A stretch of 64,000 nucleotides of DNA from Zemynaea arenosa (GCF_004614185.1 NZ_SPVF01000076.1:1-64000); one strand, 5' to 3'. Numbered from the stretch's first letter, positions 17,938 through 28,960 are shown. A program made the numbers and translations. Notes: generated from the sequence alone by a model not told the origin.

Positions 17938-18090
17938 TATGTCTCCTGGAAAACGAACTTGTTGTTAACGAACGCCCGTGCTATTCGCTTTCCTACTAAT
18001 ATGCCAGTCTTCTCACACCTTGTATAGAGTAAAAGTTTCGTCAAACGTATTTTGATAGTCGTCAAGACAACAGTCATAAGTCCGGGGCCG

Positions 18091-19605
18091 TTATTTGCTG
18101 TCGAAGTAGTCCCGCGCGACCATGATGCAGAAGGGCGGGACCAGCCCCGCGTGGTAGTTCTGCTGTACCGCCTGGTCGGCCAGCTGGCCCGCCTGCTGGG
18201 CCTGGATGCGCAGCGCTTCCTTGGCGGCCAGGAAGGCCAGTTTCGGGTTCCGGTACGGGTCGTTCAAAGCCGGATGGTCGTCGATATTCACCTGGGTCAG
18301 CAGGGCTCCGTCCATCGCGCTGTTGCGGAAGTAGCTAGACAGGCGGTTGGTGTTCTCGTACGGCACGGTCGGGTCGTTCTCCCCGCCGCACAGCAGCGTC
18401 GGCACCGTGGGCACAAAGGTGCGCAGGTCGTTGGCGCGCGTGAACTTGCGCAGCGCATTGCCGGGGCTGCAGGCCAGCGGCTGCGTCAGGCTGGTGTCGC
18501 AGGGGTTGGCCTGCAGGTCGGCCAGGTAGGACGTGCGGTAGGAACTGCGCACCAGGTTGCCGGTGCCGAAGAACTGGCCGTAGCCCGCCGCCTGCGGCTG
18601 CGAGTCGGCGGCGAACAGCGTCTGCACTGGCAGCTTGCCGCTGCCGTACAGCTCGGACAACGTGCGCGTGCCGGGCAGCAGCGCGTCGATGCCGTTGGCG
18701 TAGGGGTCTTCGTAGATCTCGCTGGCCGACACGTTGTAGACCTTGGCGCCCGCGTGCTGCGCGCCCGATGTCAGCAGCGGCAGGAAGTAGCTGATGCCGA
18801 AGGTCGGTGCGCCGCCGAAGATGCGGTCCCCCATCCATTCCAGCGCGTACGGGCCGGACAGGCCAGCCAGCGCGGTCACCTTGAATTCGCTTGCGAAGTT
18901 CTGCTGCATCGCACGTTCGGTGGCGACAGCCACGTGCCCGCCCTGCGAGTAGCCGGTGACGAACAGCTTGGTGGAAGCACTGGCGCCGATCGGCGCGAAG
19001 GCCGTGCGCGCGGCGCGCAGGGCGTCCACCATGTCGTTGGCCTGTGCGTCAGCCACCAGGTAAGGATGGTAGGCCAGCGACGAGCCACCATAGCCGGTGT
19101 AGTTGGGTGCCACCACCAGGTAGCCCTGGGCCGCGAACATGGCGGCCACCACGCGCGCTTCGTTCCAGGTATTCAGGCTCGCCATGTCGAAGGCCTTTTC
19201 GACCGAGGTGCCGTGGGCGTACAGCAGGACCGGGCGCGGGCCGGAGCATTGCGGCGCAGTGCCGGACGGGACCATCACGGCGGCGGTGCCGTCCGTGTTC
19301 TCATTGGCGGCACCGACGGTCTGGTACTTGATGCGGTAGATGGACAGCGCGCATTTGGGCTTGCCCGTGATCTGCGTGGTGCCGCCCTGCAGCCCTTCCA
19401 GGTAGCTCTCGAAGGCCGCAGGTTCGACCTTGGCCTGTGCCGTGCCGTTGACGGTCAGCGGCACATTGACGGCGCTGCCGACCAGCGCGCCGCGCGTGAC
19501 GGTGACCGGGGGCTCGGGCGCGGTCGCGCCGCCGGAATGCCCGTTGCCCCCTCCACCGCAGGCAACCAGGAACAAGGACAGGATGAGCGGTGGCAGGTGG
19601 CGCAT
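18091..19605 (-). CDS. Secretory lipase/alpha-beta hydrolase, lipoprotein
   Basis: This 504-residue protein has a lipoprotein signal ending LVAC-GGGG (Cys16). The catalytic nucleophile motif is GYSQGGH, preceded by DMVDALRAAR and followed by GLSGPYALEWM. An Asp region (GGENDPTVPYENTNRL) and a His region (NIDDHPALN) complete a likely triad. The fold and motif order match secretory lipase-like/acyl-hydrolase proteins. It is the second exported lipoprotein hydrolase here, next to the GDSL esterase, from which a 153-bp gap with no other gene separates it. Confidence 0.88.
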   Translation of the reverse strand: MRHLPPLILSLFLVACGGGGNGHSGGATAPEPPVTVTRGALVGSAVNVPLTVNGTAQAKVEPAAFESYLEGLQGGTTQITGKPKCALSIYRIKYQTVGAANENTDGTAAVMVPSGTAPQCSGPRPVLLYAHGTSVEKAFDMASLNTWNEARVVAAMFAAQGYLVVAPNYTGYGGSSLAYHPYLVADAQANDMVDALRAARTAFAPIGASASTKLFVTGYSQGGHVAVATERAMQQNFASEFKVTALAGLSGPYALEWMGDRIFGGAPTFGISYFLPLLTSGAQHAGAKVYNVSASEIYEDPYANGIDALLPGTRTLSELYGSGKLPVQTLFAADSQPQAAGYGQFFGTGNLVRSSYRTSYLADLQANPCDTSLTQPLACSPGNALRKFTRANDLRTFVPTVPTLLCGGENDPTVPYENTNRLSSYFRNSAMDGALLTQVNIDDHPALNDPYRNPKLAFLAAKEALRIQAQQAGQLADQAVQQNYHAGLVPPFCIMVARDYFDSK

Positions 19606-19614
19606 GGCAGTCTC

Positions 19615-20661
19615 CTATGAACTGGGCGGCGCGCTGGGCGCGGTGTGATTGAGCAGGCCGTGGACGATGCCGGTGGAACCGTGAGCGGCCCGCCGCAGGC
19701 GGTCGTTCACTCCGAGCCAGGCATCCGTGCGCGGCGGTGACTCGACGAGGATAACATCGGCCCCGGCGTTGTCCATCGCGCGCAGTGACGCATACAACGC
19801 ATGGGCGAAGCCCTCGGGCTGCGCGGGCAGGCGGATCGCCGGGCCTGCGTGAGCAAAGTCCGAATAGTGAATCAGCGCGGTCTGACGGTTCTGCTGCTGG
19901 AAAGTCTGAAGCGTCTGGCGCAGGGTCTCGGTGTCCTGCATCGCCACCGGCGTATGCGGCGCGTAGTGCGATTCCAGGGTGCCGGAGGCGCGCGGGGCGG
20001 CGGCATCCGGCGCCACCGGCAGCATGTCGATGACGGCGGCGATGGCTTCCGCGCCGATGTGGCCGGGGCGCAGCAGCACCGGGCCATGGGTGGCGAGGCG
20101 GGACATGTCGACGATGGTGGATTCGATGCCGACCTCGGACTGGCCGCCTTCCAGGATCAGGGCGACCGTGCCGTCCGCGCCGAATTCGTCGCGCACATGC
20201 TGGGCGGTGGTGGGGCTGACGGCGCCGAACTTGTTGGCCGAGGGTGCGGCCACGCCGCCCTGCCCTTTTTTGAAAGCACGCAGCAGCGCGATCGCCACCG
20301 GGTGCGAGGGGCAGCGCACGCCGACCGTGTCCTGGCCGCCGCTGACGGCATCCGGAATGCCCGGGGCGCGCTTGAGGATCATGGTCAGGGGGCCGGGCCA
20401 GAAGGCCGCGGCCAGCTGGTGGGCCTGCGGGGGAATGTCCGTGGCCCAGTGTTCGAGCTTGCCCTCGGGGGCGATGTGCACGATCACCGGGTGGTCCTGC
20501 GGGCGGCCCTTCGCGGCGTAGATCTTTGCAACCGCTTGCGGGTTCTCGGCGTCCGCACCGAGGCCGTACACGGTCTCGGTGGGCAGCGCCACCAGCTCGC
20601 CCTGTTCGAGCAGGCGAGCGGCGGCGTCGATGGCCGCCTGGTCGATCGGCTGCGTGCTCAT
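19615..20661 (-). CDS. sua5: Threonylcarbamoyl-AMP synthase (Sua5 type, YrdC plus C-terminal domain)
   Basis: This 348-residue enzyme makes TC-AMP from threonine, bicarbonate and ATP for the t6A37 modification of ANN-decoding tRNAs. The YrdC domain (about 1-205) shows [46 protein letters not shown] and [11 protein letters not shown]. The Sua5 C-terminal domain follows after the [14 protein letters not shown] linker. Its start codon overlaps the purK stop (ATGA), so it is coupled to the purine operon. tcdA, which acts later on the same tRNA base, is about 11 kb away. Confidence 0.93.
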   Translation of the reverse strand: MSTQPIDQAAIDAAARLLEQGELVALPTETVYGLGADAENPQAVAKIYAAKGRPQDHPVIVHIAPEGKLEHWATDIPPQAHQLAAAFWPGPLTMILKRAPGIPDAVSGGQDTVGVRCPSHPVAIALLRAFKKGQGGVAAPSANKFGAVSPTTAQHVRDEFGADGTVALILEGGQSEVGIESTIVDMSRLATHGPVLLRPGHIGAEAIAAVIDMLPVAPDAAAPRASGTLESHYAPHTPVAMQDTETLRQTLQTFQQQNRQTALIHYSDFAHAGPAIRLPAQPEGFAHALYASLRAMDNAGADVILVESPPRTDAWLGVNDRLRRAAHGSTGIVHGLLNHTAPSAPPSS

Positions 20662-21860
20662 ACCGGTGCGGCGATGTGCAGGATGGCGCAGGCCGCGTTG
20701 AGCTGTGCCTGGGCTTCCGCCAGCGTGGGCGCGACGAAGGTCACGTGGCCCATCTTGCGGCCGCGGCGCGGGTCGTCCTTGCCGTACAGGTGCAGGTTGG
20801 CCCCGGGCAGCGCCAGCACGAGGTCCCACGCGGGTTCGCGCGGCTTGTCGGCACCTTCCTCGAACCACACGTCGCCGAGGATGTTGAGCATGACGGCGGG
20901 CGAATGCTGGCGCACGTCGCCCAGCGGCAGGCGCGCCATGGCGCGGACCTGCTGCGCGAACTGGCTGGTCACGCAGGCGTCGATGGTGTAATGGCCGCTG
21001 TTGTGCGGGCGCGGTGCCATCTCGTTGACGACCAGCGAGCCGTCGGTGAGCACAAAGAATTCGATGCACAGCACACCCACGTAGCCCAGCTGCTGCACGA
21101 TGGCGCGCGCGGCGTCCTGCGCTTTTTGCGCGCACTCCGCGCTCACGTTCGGGCCGGGGACGGTGGTGGTGAACAGGATGCCGTCGCGGTGCACGTTCTC
21201 GGCGATCGGGTAAACCACCGAGCTGCCGTCGGCGCCCCGTGCCGTCAGCACAGAAACTTCGTAGGCCAGCGGCAGCATCTTCTCGAGCAGGCAGGTGACC
21301 TGGCCCATCTCGGCGAAGGCGGCACGCACGTCGTCGCGGGTGCGCACGCGCACCTGGCCCTTGCCGTCGTAGCCCATGCGGACGGTCTTCAGGATGCCGG
21401 GCAGGAGCTGGTCTTCGATGGCATCGATATCGTCGTTCGAGGCGATCACCTTGTGCGGGGCAGGCATGACGCCTGACAGCGGCGCCGATTCGACGAAGAA
21501 GCGCTTTTCGGCGATGCGGTCTTGGGCGATCGAGACGCAATGCGCGTTCGGCGCCACGAAAGTGCGGGTGCCGAGGTACTCCATGCTGTCCGCGGGGACG
21601 TTCTCGAATTCGGTGGTCACGGCCTTGCACTGCGCGGCCAGTTCGGCCAGGGCGGCACCTTCGCTGTAGCCGGCGTCGATCATGCGCTCGGCGACCTGGC
21701 CTGCTGGGCAGTCGCGCGACGGCTCCAGGACCACGACCTTGTAGCCCATGGCTTGTGCGGCCTGGGCGAACATGCGGCCTAGCTGGCCGCCGCCCATCAC
21801 GCCGAGCCAGGCGGCTTTCTTTGCGGCGGGGAGAATTGGTGGGTACTGCGAATCTGTCAT
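20658..21860 (-). CDS. purK: 5-(carboxyamino)imidazole ribonucleotide synthase
   Basis: This 400-residue ATP-grasp enzyme carboxylates AIR to N5-CAIR in purine synthesis. It shows [16 protein letters not shown] at the N-terminus, [54 protein letters not shown] and [26 protein letters not shown]. It stands 6 bp downstream of purE and overlaps sua5 by 4 bp. Confidence 0.97.
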   Translation of the reverse strand: MTDSQYPPILPAAKKAAWLGVMGGGQLGRMFAQAAQAMGYKVVVLEPSRDCPAGQVAERMIDAGYSEGAALAELAAQCKAVTTEFENVPADSMEYLGTRTFVAPNAHCVSIAQDRIAEKRFFVESAPLSGVMPAPHKVIASNDDIDAIEDQLLPGILKTVRMGYDGKGQVRVRTRDDVRAAFAEMGQVTCLLEKMLPLAYEVSVLTARGADGSSVVYPIAENVHRDGILFTTTVPGPNVSAECAQKAQDAARAIVQQLGYVGVLCIEFFVLTDGSLVVNEMAPRPHNSGHYTIDACVTSQFAQQVRAMARLPLGDVRQHSPAVMLNILGDVWFEEGADKPREPAWDLVLALPGANLHLYGKDDPRRGRKMGHVTFVAPTLAEAQAQLNAACAILHIAAPV

Positions 21861-21866
21861 GCTGAT

Positions 21867-22364
21867 TTAACCTGGCAAGGTCATGGCCTTGGCGGCGGCG
21901 GTTTGTTTGCTGCGGAAGTCTTCCAGCTTGGCGGCCATCGCGTCGTCGGTGGCGGCCAGCATGGCGACGGCGGTGAGCGCGGCGTTGGCGGCACCGGCCT
22001 CGCCGATCGCGAAGGTCGATACCGGCACGCCCTTCGGCATCTGCACGATGGACAGCAGCGAGTCCTCGCCGCGCAGGTAGCGCGACGGGACCGGCACGCC
22101 GAGCACCGGCACAATGGTCTTCGCTGCGATCATCCCCGGCAGATGCGCCGCACCGCCGGCGCCGGCGATGATGGCGCGCAGGCCGCGGCCACGAGCGGCT
22201 TCGGCATACGCGAACATCTCGTCCGGCATGCGGTGTGCGGACACCACTCGCGCCTCATACGCCACGCCAAATTCCTTGAGGATGGCGACCGCATGCTGCA
22301 TCACGTCCCAGTCGGACGAAGAGCCCATCACGACGCCAACCACCGGTTTGCTCTGATCAGACAT
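21867..22364 (-). CDS. purE: N5-carboxyaminoimidazole ribonucleotide mutase
   Basis: This 165-residue class I PurE rearranges N5-CAIR to CAIR. It has [25 protein letters not shown] (catalytic His), [14 protein letters not shown] and the [28 protein letters not shown] block. Its first codons overlap the end of purC by 8 bases, pointing to translational coupling. Confidence 0.97.
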   Translation of the reverse strand: MSDQSKPVVGVVMGSSSDWDVMQHAVAILKEFGVAYEARVVSAHRMPDEMFAYAEAARGRGLRAIIAGAGGAAHLPGMIAAKTIVPVLGVPVPSRYLRGEDSLLSIVQMPKGVPVSTFAIGEAGAANAALTAVAMLAATDDAMAAKLEDFRSKQTAAAKAMTLPG

Positions 22365-23259
22365 CCAGCTTCTCTCCGGTCAGGCGCTCGACGGCTTCCA
22401 GGTACTTGGCCTTGGTGCGCGCGATGATCTCGGCCGGAATGCGCGGCGACGGCGCCTTCTTGTTCCAGTCCTTCAGCGTCTCCAGGTAGTCGCGCACGAA
22501 CTGCTTGTCGTACGACGGCGGCGACATGCCGACCTGGTAGCTCTCCACAGGCCAGAAGCGCGAGGAATCCGGCGTCAGGATCTCGTCGATCAAATACACC
22601 TTGCCGTCCGCGTCCTGCCCGAACTCGAACTTGGTGTCGGCGATGATGATGCCGCGCTCTTTCGCATACGCGGCAGCCTCGGAATACAGCTTGATCGCGT
22701 AGTCGCGCACCTGGGTGGCCACGTCCGCGCCGACGATCTTCTGTGCTTCTTCGAACGAGATATTCTCGTCATGCTGGCCCGCCGGGGCCTTGGTGGACGG
22801 CGTGAACAGCACCTGCGGCAGCTGCTGCGCTTCCTGCAGGCCGGCCGGGAGCTCGATGCCGCACAGGTTCCCGGTCTGCTGGTAGTCCTTCCAGCCGGAG
22901 CCGATCAGGTAGCCGCGCACGATGGCTTCGATGCCCAGCGGCTTGAACTTCTTGACCACGATGGCGCGGCCTTCGACCTGCGCGCGCTCTTCCGGCGCCA
23001 CCACGCTCACCGGATCGATCCCGGTTTCGTGGTTCGGCATCAGGTCAGCGAATTTGCGGAACCAGAAGTTCGACATCGCGGTGAGGATCTTGCCCTTGTT
23101 GGGGATCGGATCTTCGAGAATCACGTCGAAGGCGGACAGGCGGTCGGTCTGGATGACCAGCAGCTTGTCCTCGCCTACGGCGTAGATGTCGCGCACCTTC
23201 CCGCGATGCAGGAAGGGCAGCGATTTCAGGTTCGTTTCAAGTACTCCAGACGCAGACAT
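22357..23259 (-). CDS. purC: SAICAR synthase
   Basis: This roughly 300-residue enzyme joins CAIR and aspartate to SAICAR with ATP. Seen are [28 protein letters not shown] (glycine-rich N-lobe), [47 protein letters not shown] and [12 protein letters not shown]. The longer form (PurC of the yeast/proteobacterial 300-aa type) fits. ATG 23259 is preferred: AAGGA lies 6 bases upstream; ATG 23262 and TTG 23265 are also in frame. Confidence 0.96.
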   Translation of the reverse strand: MSASGVLETNLKSLPFLHRGKVRDIYAVGEDKLLVIQTDRLSAFDVILEDPIPNKGKILTAMSNFWFRKFADLMPNHETGIDPVSVVAPEERAQVEGRAIVVKKFKPLGIEAIVRGYLIGSGWKDYQQTGNLCGIELPAGLQEAQQLPQVLFTPSTKAPAGQHDENISFEEAQKIVGADVATQVRDYAIKLYSEAAAYAKERGIIIADTKFEFGQDADGKVYLIDEILTPDSSRFWPVESYQVGMSPPSYDKQFVRDYLETLKDWNKKAPSPRIPAEIIARTKAKYLEAVERLTGEKLDV

Positions 23260-23275
23260 CATCAATCCTTAGTTT

Positions 23276-23644
23276 TTAGGGAATCCAGGCCGGCTTCGTA
23301 TCCAGGTGCAAGTCGCGCGTGACCAAGCCTTCGTAGGGCGTATCGAAAGTGCCCATCGCGACCGCGATGCGGTCCGCGGCCTCGGTGGTGGTCCAGCCGA
23401 TGTTCGATCCGCACACCTTGCAGAAGCTGCGGTCCACGCCCGGCGACGACGCGTAGTGCGCCAGCGCGTCCTCACCCTGGGTGATGACGAAATCCGCGCG
23501 CGCCGCGTTGGCGTAGGGCGCGTACGCCGCGCCGTGCTGCTTCTGGCACATGGTGCACCAGCAGCGGCTGGTGCGGGCGATGGGGCCACGGATCTCCCAA
23601 TGGACCGCGCCGCACAGGCAGGAACCTCGATATTCAGTGCTCAT
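23276..23644 (-). CDS. GFA (glutathione-dependent formaldehyde-activating) family zinc protein
   Basis: This 122-residue protein shows all cysteine clusters of the GFA/CENP-V fold: CLCG, RCWCTMCQ and FCKVCG, which bind structural and catalytic zinc. The family includes glutathione:formaldehyde enzymes, but most bacterial members have no known substrate. It lies just downstream of the fbaA terminator and 16 bp before purC on the same strand, so it may be the first gene of the purC-purE-purK-sua5 transcript. Confidence 0.88.
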   Translation of the reverse strand: MSTEYRGSCLCGAVHWEIRGPIARTSRCWCTMCQKQHGAAYAPYANAARADFVITQGEDALAHYASSPGVDRSFCKVCGSNIGWTTTEAADRIAVAMGTFDTPYEGLVTRDLHLDTKPAWIP

Positions 23645-23646
23645 AA

Positions 23647-23669
23647 ACGAAAAGCGCCCCGAAGGGCGC
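23647..23669 (-). terminator. Terminator after fbaA
   Basis: Minus strand: GCGCCC TTCG GGGCGC stem-loop (23654-23669) running into a T-rich stretch (23647-23653), immediately after the fbaA stop at 23676. It separates the glycolysis genes from the purine genes. Confidence 0.88.
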
Positions 23670-23675
23670 ATTATT

Positions 23676-24740
23676 TTACTTCACGATCTGGGCAAGCTCG
23701 CCTTTTGCGTAGCGTTCCGCCATCTTCTCCAGCGGGAGCGGATTGATCTTCGAGGCCATGCCTTCGCAGCCAAACGCCTGGAAACGCGCCTTGCAGATCT
23801 TCATCGCCGCTTCGCGCGCGGGTTTGAGATAGTCGCGCGGGTCGAACTTGGACGGGTTCTCGAACATGTAGCGGCGGATCGCGCCGGTCATCGCCAGGCG
23901 GATGTCGGTGTCGATGTTGATCTTGCGGACGCCGTGGCGGATGCCTTCCTGGATCTCTTCCACCGGCACGCCGTAGGTCTCCTTCATGTCGCCGCCGAAT
24001 TCGCGGATCTCGGCCAGCAGCTCCTGCGGCACCGAGGACGAACCGTGCATGACCAGGTGCGTGTTGGGGATGCGCGCGTGGATTTCCTTGATGCGGTCGA
24101 TCGCGAGGATGTCGCCGGTCGGCTTGCGCGAGAACTTGTAGGCGCCGTGCGAAGTGCCGATCGCGATCGCCAGCGCGTCGCACTGGGTCTGGGCCACGAA
24201 GTCGGCGGCCTGGTTCACGTCCGTCAGCAGCTGCTCGCGGGTCATGGTGCCCTCCGCGCCATGGCCGTCTTCCTTGTCGCCCTTCATGGTCTCCAGCGAA
24301 CCGAGGACGCCCAGCTCCGCTTCGACGGTGACGCCGATCGCGTGCGAGAACTTGACCACTTCCTTGGACACCGCGACGTTGTATTCGTACGAGGCGACGC
24401 TCTTGCCGTCGGCCTGCAGCGAGCCGTCCATCATCACCGAGGAGAAACCGGAGCGGATCGCGGCCATGCACACGGCGGGCGACTGGCCGTGGTCCTGGTG
24501 CATGACGACCGGGATGTGCGGGTAGGCTTCGACAGCGGCTTCGATCAGGTGGCGCAGGAAAGCTTCGCCCGCGTACTTGCGCGCGCCGGCCGAGGCCTGC
24601 ATGATCACCGGCGCGTTGAGCGCGTCGGCGGCCGCCATGATGGCCGATACCTGCTCCAGGTTGTTGACGTTAAATGCGGGAAGTCCGTAGCCGTTTTCGG
24701 CGGCGTGGTCCAGCAGCTGACGCAATGATACGAGTGCCAT
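23676..24740 (-). CDS. fbaA: Fructose-1,6-bisphosphate aldolase, class II
   Basis: This 354-residue zinc aldolase cleaves FBP to DHAP and G3P. Seen are [18 protein letters not shown] (His81, Asp83, His84: metal and catalysis), [37 protein letters not shown] and [11 protein letters not shown]. It is the Calvin-type (FbaA/CbbA) subclass judged from length and the GSLE insert. The start is ATG 24740, preceded by GGAGAC; no good ribosome site exists for longer frames. It is downstream of pyk and pgk in the same direction. Confidence 0.96.
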   Translation of the reverse strand: MALVSLRQLLDHAAENGYGLPAFNVNNLEQVSAIMAAADALNAPVIMQASAGARKYAGEAFLRHLIEAAVEAYPHIPVVMHQDHGQSPAVCMAAIRSGFSSVMMDGSLQADGKSVASYEYNVAVSKEVVKFSHAIGVTVEAELGVLGSLETMKGDKEDGHGAEGTMTREQLLTDVNQAADFVAQTQCDALAIAIGTSHGAYKFSRKPTGDILAIDRIKEIHARIPNTHLVMHGSSSVPQELLAEIREFGGDMKETYGVPVEEIQEGIRHGVRKINIDTDIRLAMTGAIRRYMFENPSKFDPRDYLKPAREAAMKICKARFQAFGCEGMASKINPLPLEKMAERYAKGELAQIVK

Positions 24741-24784
24741 GGTAGGTCTCCAAACAATAGAAAAATCTGTGCCGGCGCGCCCCG

Positions 24785-26233
24785 TCAGTCGAACTCGCCC
24801 ACGCGCACGATCTTGAGCGCGTTGGTGCTGCCCGCCTGCCCCATCGGGGAGCCCCACGTGACCACGATCATGTCGCCTTTCTTGACGACGCCCTGGGCCA
24901 TCAGCAGTTCCTCGGCCTGGCGCAGGACGGCGTGGCTGCCGCCCTCCTGCAGCAGGTGGTACGAGCGCACGTTGCGGTACAGCGAAGCCTTGCGCTGCGT
25001 GGTCTTGCTCGGGGTGAGTGCGTAGATCGGGGTGTCGATGCTGTGACGGCTCATCCACAGCGGCGTGGAACCGGATTCGGTCAGCGCCACGATGGCCTTC
25101 ACGCGCAGGTGGTGCGCGGTGAACAGCGCGCCATAAGCGATCGACTGGTCGATGCGGGTGAACTGGATATTCAGGAAATCCGCGTCCAGCTTCATGTATT
25201 CAGATTGTTCGGCCTCCTGACAGATGGCGGCCATCATCTCGACCGTCTCCACCGGGTATTTGCCGCTCGCCGTCTCGGCCGACGTCATCACGGCGTCGGT
25301 ACCATCCAGCACGGCGTTGGCAACGTCAGACACTTCGGCGCGGGTCGGCACGGCGTTGACGATCATCGATTCCATCATCTGGGTCGCAGTGATGGCGAGT
25401 TTGTTCTGTTCGCGCGCCAGGCGGATCATGCGCTTCTGCAGCGCCGGCACGGCGGCATTGCCCACTTCCACGGCCAGGTCGCCGCGCGCCACCATGATGC
25501 CGTCGGACGCGTCGAGGATCTCCTGCAGCGCCGGAATCGCTTCGGCGCGCTCGATCTTCGCGATCATCAGCGGCTTGTGGCCATACGGTTCGCCCGCGAT
25601 GTTGGCCAGCTGGCGCGCCATTTCCATGTCGGTGGCGCTTTTCGGGAAGGAGATGGCCAGGTAGTCGGCGCAGAAGCTCATGGCGACCTTGATGTCTTCC
25701 ATGTCCTTGGCCGTGAGGGCCGGCGCGGTCAGGCCGCCGCCCTGGCGGTTGATGCCCTTGTTGTTGGAGAGCTCACCGCCCACGCGCACGGTGGTGTGGA
25801 CTTCCGAGCCCACCACCTTGTCCACGATAAGGACCAGCAGGCCGTCGTTGAGCAGCAGCTTGTCGCCGGGGCGCACGTCCTGCGGCAGGGCCTTGTAGTC
25901 CAGGCCCACGCGGTCGATGTTACCCAGTTCGCCGTTCTCGCCCCACTTGGCGTCCAGGATGAACTTCGCACCGTTTTCGAGGAAGACCTTGCCCTCTTCG
26001 AATTTACCGACGCGGATCTTCGGGCCCTGCATGTCCGCCATGATCGCCACTTCGCGCCCGCATTCGGTGGCAGCGCGGCGCACCAGGTTGGCGCGGTCGA
26101 TGTGGTCCTGCGGCTTCCCGTGCGAGAAGTTCAGGCGCACCACGTCGACACCGGCGCGGATCATGCGCACGAGGATGTCGAAGTCGGTGGACGCTGGGCC
26201 GATGGTGGCAACGATCTTGGTACCGCGGTGCAT
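24785..26233 (-). CDS. pyk: Pyruvate kinase
   Basis: This 482-residue enzyme makes pyruvate and ATP from PEP and ADP. It begins [13 protein letters not shown], then [62 protein letters not shown] (active site), ATQMMESM and [11 protein letters not shown]. The C-terminal regulatory domain ends [19 protein letters not shown] 26233 follows AAGGA. Terminators or spacers separate it from both pgk and fbaA. Confidence 0.96.
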   Translation of the reverse strand: MHRGTKIVATIGPASTDFDILVRMIRAGVDVVRLNFSHGKPQDHIDRANLVRRAATECGREVAIMADMQGPKIRVGKFEEGKVFLENGAKFILDAKWGENGELGNIDRVGLDYKALPQDVRPGDKLLLNDGLLVLIVDKVVGSEVHTTVRVGGELSNNKGINRQGGGLTAPALTAKDMEDIKVAMSFCADYLAISFPKSATDMEMARQLANIAGEPYGHKPLMIAKIERAEAIPALQEILDASDGIMVARGDLAVEVGNAAVPALQKRMIRLAREQNKLAITATQMMESMIVNAVPTRAEVSDVANAVLDGTDAVMTSAETASGKYPVETVEMMAAICQEAEQSEYMKLDADFLNIQFTRIDQSIAYGALFTAHHLRVKAIVALTESGSTPLWMSRHSIDTPIYALTPSKTTQRKASLYRNVRSYHLLQEGGSHAVLRQAEELLMAQGVVKKGDMIVVTWGSPMGQAGSTNALKIVRVGEFD

Positions 26234-26271
26234 AGGGTCTTCCTTGGGTGTTATGGACGAGCTTGAAACTG

Positions 26272-26304
26272 ATAAAAACCAAAAAGCGCAGCCGGGGCTG
26301 CGCT
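26272..26304 (-). terminator. Terminator/attenuator between pgk and pyk
   Basis: Minus strand: AGCGCAGC CCCG GCTGCGCT stem-loop (26285-26304) followed by TTTTTGGTTTTT (26272-26284). It sits 15 bp after the pgk stop and upstream of pyk. Confidence 0.88.
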
Positions 26305-26318
26305 TGTGCTGCGGGTGC

Positions 26319-27527
26319 TTACTTGGCCGCGCTGCGCTGGAGCAGGATCTCCACCGCCGGCAGCGTTTTCCCTTCCAGGAATTCGAGGAAGGCGCCGCCG
26401 CCCGTCGAGATATAGCCGATGTTCTCGGAGATGCCGTACTTCGCGATCGCGGCCAGGGTGTCGCCGCCACCGGCGATCGAGAAGGCCTTCGAGTCGGCGA
26501 TGGCCAGCGCCAGCGTCTTGGTGCCTTCGCCGAACTGGTCGAACTCGAACACGCCCACCGGGCCGTTCCAGACGATGGTGCCGGCGGCTGCGATCTGCGC
26601 GGCGAGCGTCTGTGCGGTCCTGGGGCCGATGTCGAGGATCATGTCGTCGTCCGCCACGTCCTGCACGTCCTTGATGGTGGCCTGCGCGGTCGGCGAGAAC
26701 TCCTTGGCGCACACCACATCGACCGGGATCGGCACCTGCGCGCCGCGGGCGGCCATCATGTCGATGATCTGCTTCGCTTCGCCGAGCAGCTCACCTTCGG
26801 CCAGCGACTTGCCGATGTTGAGGCCCTGCGCCTTCATGAAGGTGTTGGCGATGCCGCCGCCGACGATCAGGTTGTCCACCTTGCCCGCGAGAGACTTGAG
26901 GATCGACAGCTTGGTCGAGACCTTGGAGCCGGCCACGATGGCCAGCAGCGGGCGCGCCGGCTGGCCGAGGGCCTTGCCAAGGGCGTCCAGCTCCGCGGCC
27001 AGCAGCGGGCCTGCCGCAACCACCGGGGCGTACTTGGCGATGCCGTGGGTGGTGGCTTCCGCGCGGTGCGCGGTGCCAAAGGCGTCGTTCACGTAGACGT
27101 CGCACAGCTTGGCCATTTTTTCGGCCAGTTCATCGGAGTTCTTCTTCTCGCCCTTGTTGACGCGGCAGTTTTCCAGCAGGACCACCTGGCCGGGCTGCAC
27201 GTCGACGCCATCGACCCAGTTCTGCTTGAGCGGCACGTCGCGGCCGAGCAGCTCGGCGAGGCGCTTGGCGACGGGGGCCAGCGAATCTTCCGGCTTGAAT
27301 TCGCCCTCGGTCGGACGGCCCAGGTGCGAGGTCACCATCACGGCGGCGCCGGCGTCCAGCGCGGCCTTGATGGCCGGGACGGAAGCGCGAATGCGGGTGT
27401 CTTCGGTGATGTTGCCTGCGTCATCCTGCGGCACGTTCAGGTCCGCGCGGATGAACACGCGCTTAGCCCTAAGTGCGCCCTGGTCGATCAAGTCCTGCAG
27501 TCGGGTGAAATTGAGAACAGCGTCCAT
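26319..27527 (-). CDS. pgk: Phosphoglycerate kinase
   Basis: This 402-residue glycolytic enzyme interconverts 1,3-bisphosphoglycerate + ADP with 3-phosphoglycerate + ATP. Motifs are [82 protein letters not shown] and [14 protein letters not shown]. Complete in length. First gene of the pgk-pyk-fbaA run; the start at 27527 lies 58 bp from the AzlD stop. Confidence 0.97.
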   Translation of the reverse strand: MDAVLNFTRLQDLIDQGALRAKRVFIRADLNVPQDDAGNITEDTRIRASVPAIKAALDAGAAVMVTSHLGRPTEGEFKPEDSLAPVAKRLAELLGRDVPLKQNWVDGVDVQPGQVVLLENCRVNKGEKKNSDELAEKMAKLCDVYVNDAFGTAHRAEATTHGIAKYAPVVAAGPLLAAELDALGKALGQPARPLLAIVAGSKVSTKLSILKSLAGKVDNLIVGGGIANTFMKAQGLNIGKSLAEGELLGEAKQIIDMMAARGAQVPIPVDVVCAKEFSPTAQATIKDVQDVADDDMILDIGPRTAQTLAAQIAAAGTIVWNGPVGVFEFDQFGEGTKTLALAIADSKAFSIAGGGDTLAAIAKYGISENIGYISTGGGAFLEFLEGKTLPAVEILLQRSAAK

Positions 27528-27585
27528 GGAGGCTAGAAAATGGCTGGTGGGAGAAAGAGCGCCATTTTAACGCATTGGCAACGGC

Positions 27586-27915
27586 TTAGAGATGCAAAAG
27601 TCGCAACAGTGTGAACACAGCCATGCCGAAGATGATCGTGTGGAGCATGTTCCGCCGCACCACGTAGAACACGACCGCCGCGATGGCCGCGAGCAGCTTG
27701 GGATTGAAGGCGGACAGCTGCAGCTGGCCGGAGCCGTCGAGGAGGATGTCCGGCCCGATGATGGCCGCCAGCGCGCAGGCCGGGGCGAAGCGCAGCATCT
27801 GCTGGATGCGCGGCGGGATGGTGATGTGGTGGCCCACCAGCCAGAACGAGCTGCGGGTGACGGCGGTAGCGACCATCAGCGCGCCGATGGTGGCCCAGAT
27901 TTCGAGGTCAGTCAC
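27586..27915 (-). CDS. azlD: AzlD-type branched-chain amino acid exporter subunit
   Basis: This 109-residue membrane protein has four hydrophobic segments and the AzlD pattern IPPRIQQMLRFAPACALAAIIGPDIL. AzlD works with AzlC in export of branched-chain amino acids. Its start overlaps the azlC end by 8 bp, so the pair is translationally coupled. Confidence 0.9.
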   Translation of the reverse strand: MTDLEIWATIGALMVATAVTRSSFWLVGHHITIPPRIQQMLRFAPACALAAIIGPDILLDGSGQLQLSAFNPKLLAAIAAVVFYVVRRNMLHTIIFGMAVFTLLRLLHL

Positions 27916-28636
27916 GCTTGGCCTTTTTGCGTTCGGCCAGCGCCTGCACCGCCAAGGCGGCGATCATGCCGACGATGACGGCCGACAGCAGGCCCAGTTT
28001 GTAGGGGAGTTTGTAGGCCAGCACCGAGACGGCCAGCGACACCAGCACGCCCACCAGCGCCGGGCGCCCGGCCATCAGCGGGACCATGATGCAGATGATC
28101 GCCAGCGTGCCCGCAAAGCCCAGGCCCCATTCGGGCGGCACCACGGCGCCGAGGAAGATGCCGGCGATCGAGCCTATCTGCCATGCCGCCCAGTTGGGGT
28201 ACAGCAGGCCTTTGAGGTAGGAGAGCTTGCCGCGGGCCCGCTCCTCGCTCGGGAAGCGCTGCAGGAACAGGGCCACGGTCATGTCGCCCGCGACGTAGCC
28301 GAGGGCCAGGCGCTGGCGCCAGGGCAGGTGCGAAAAATGGGGCGCCAGCAGCGCGGAGAAGATCACGAAGCGCAGATTGACCACCACCGCGGTGAGGAAG
28401 ATCACCCACACCGGCGCGTGCGCGACGATCAGCGGCAGGGACGCCAGCTGGGCGGAACCGGCAAATACCAGCAGCGTCATGGCCAGGGCCTGGGCCACGG
28501 TGAGGCCGGTCTTGACCATCGCGATCCCGACCACCAGGCCCCACGCGCCGATGCCGAACAGCGTGGGCATGCCTTCCTTGAGGCCCTCCTTCCAGAGCTG
28601 CTCGTCTTCGTCAGGGGGGAAGGCTGGCTGCGACAT
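27908..28636 (-). CDS. azlC: AzlC-type branched-chain amino acid exporter
   Basis: This 242-residue inner-membrane protein has an acidic N-terminus (PPDEDEQLWKEG), then GLKEGMPTLFGIGAWGLVVGIAMVKTGL, the LVFAGSAQLASLPL block and VVVNLRFVIFSALLAPHFSHLPWRQRL, all typical of AzlC. It is expected to form an exporter with AzlD. The start is ATG 28636; the region up to 28747 separates it from the divergent zinc-finger gene. Confidence 0.92.
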   Translation of the reverse strand: MSQPAFPPDEDEQLWKEGLKEGMPTLFGIGAWGLVVGIAMVKTGLTVAQALAMTLLVFAGSAQLASLPLIVAHAPVWVIFLTAVVVNLRFVIFSALLAPHFSHLPWRQRLALGYVAGDMTVALFLQRFPSEERARGKLSYLKGLLYPNWAAWQIGSIAGIFLGAVVPPEWGLGFAGTLAIICIMVPLMAGRPALVGVLVSLAVSVLAYKLPYKLGLLSAVIVGMIAALAVQALAERKKAKRD

Positions 28637-28747
28637 GCTACGGCGGCGACAGGGATTCTGCGGTTCAGATGGGAGCGCTATTCTACCGGAGGCCTGCGAC
28701 AATCCGTTAGAATCGTGGTTTTCTGAACTGTGCATTCTGGAGAACCC

Positions 28748-28942
28748 ATGACTACCAAGACGATCCCCGTGGTCGAACTCGAAGGTAAAGACCTGCCGGC
28801 GTACTGCCCCAATCCGGCCATGCCGCTGTGGTCTTCGCACCCGCGCGTCTTCCTCGACTTTGGCCATGACGGCATCGCCAAGTGCCCGTATTGCGGCACC
28901 GAGTACGCGCTCAAGCCGGGCACCGTGGTCGGCCATCACTAA
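28748..28942 (+). CDS. Small CHCC zinc-finger protein
   Basis: This 64-residue protein has the zf-CHCC pattern: Cys in AYCPNP, His in SSHPRV, then CPYCG. The same fold occurs in the NDUFS6 subunit of mitochondrial complex I, and free-standing bacterial copies are common in betaproteobacteria. Its role is unknown. ATG 28748 is chosen over the in-frame ATG at 28730; the AGAACCC before it gives little ribosome-site support. Confidence 0.85.
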   Translation: MTTKTIPVVELEGKDLPAYCPNPAMPLWSSHPRVFLDFGHDGIAKCPYCGTEYALKPGTVVGHH

Positions 28943-28960
28943 CCTTCTTATGCGCCCGAC

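Noticed and set aside
15760..18027. 755-residue plus-strand frame opposite ompW and the GDSL esterase
   Set aside because: Both minus-strand genes are complete with signal peptides and family motifs; the plus-strand frame is a shadow.
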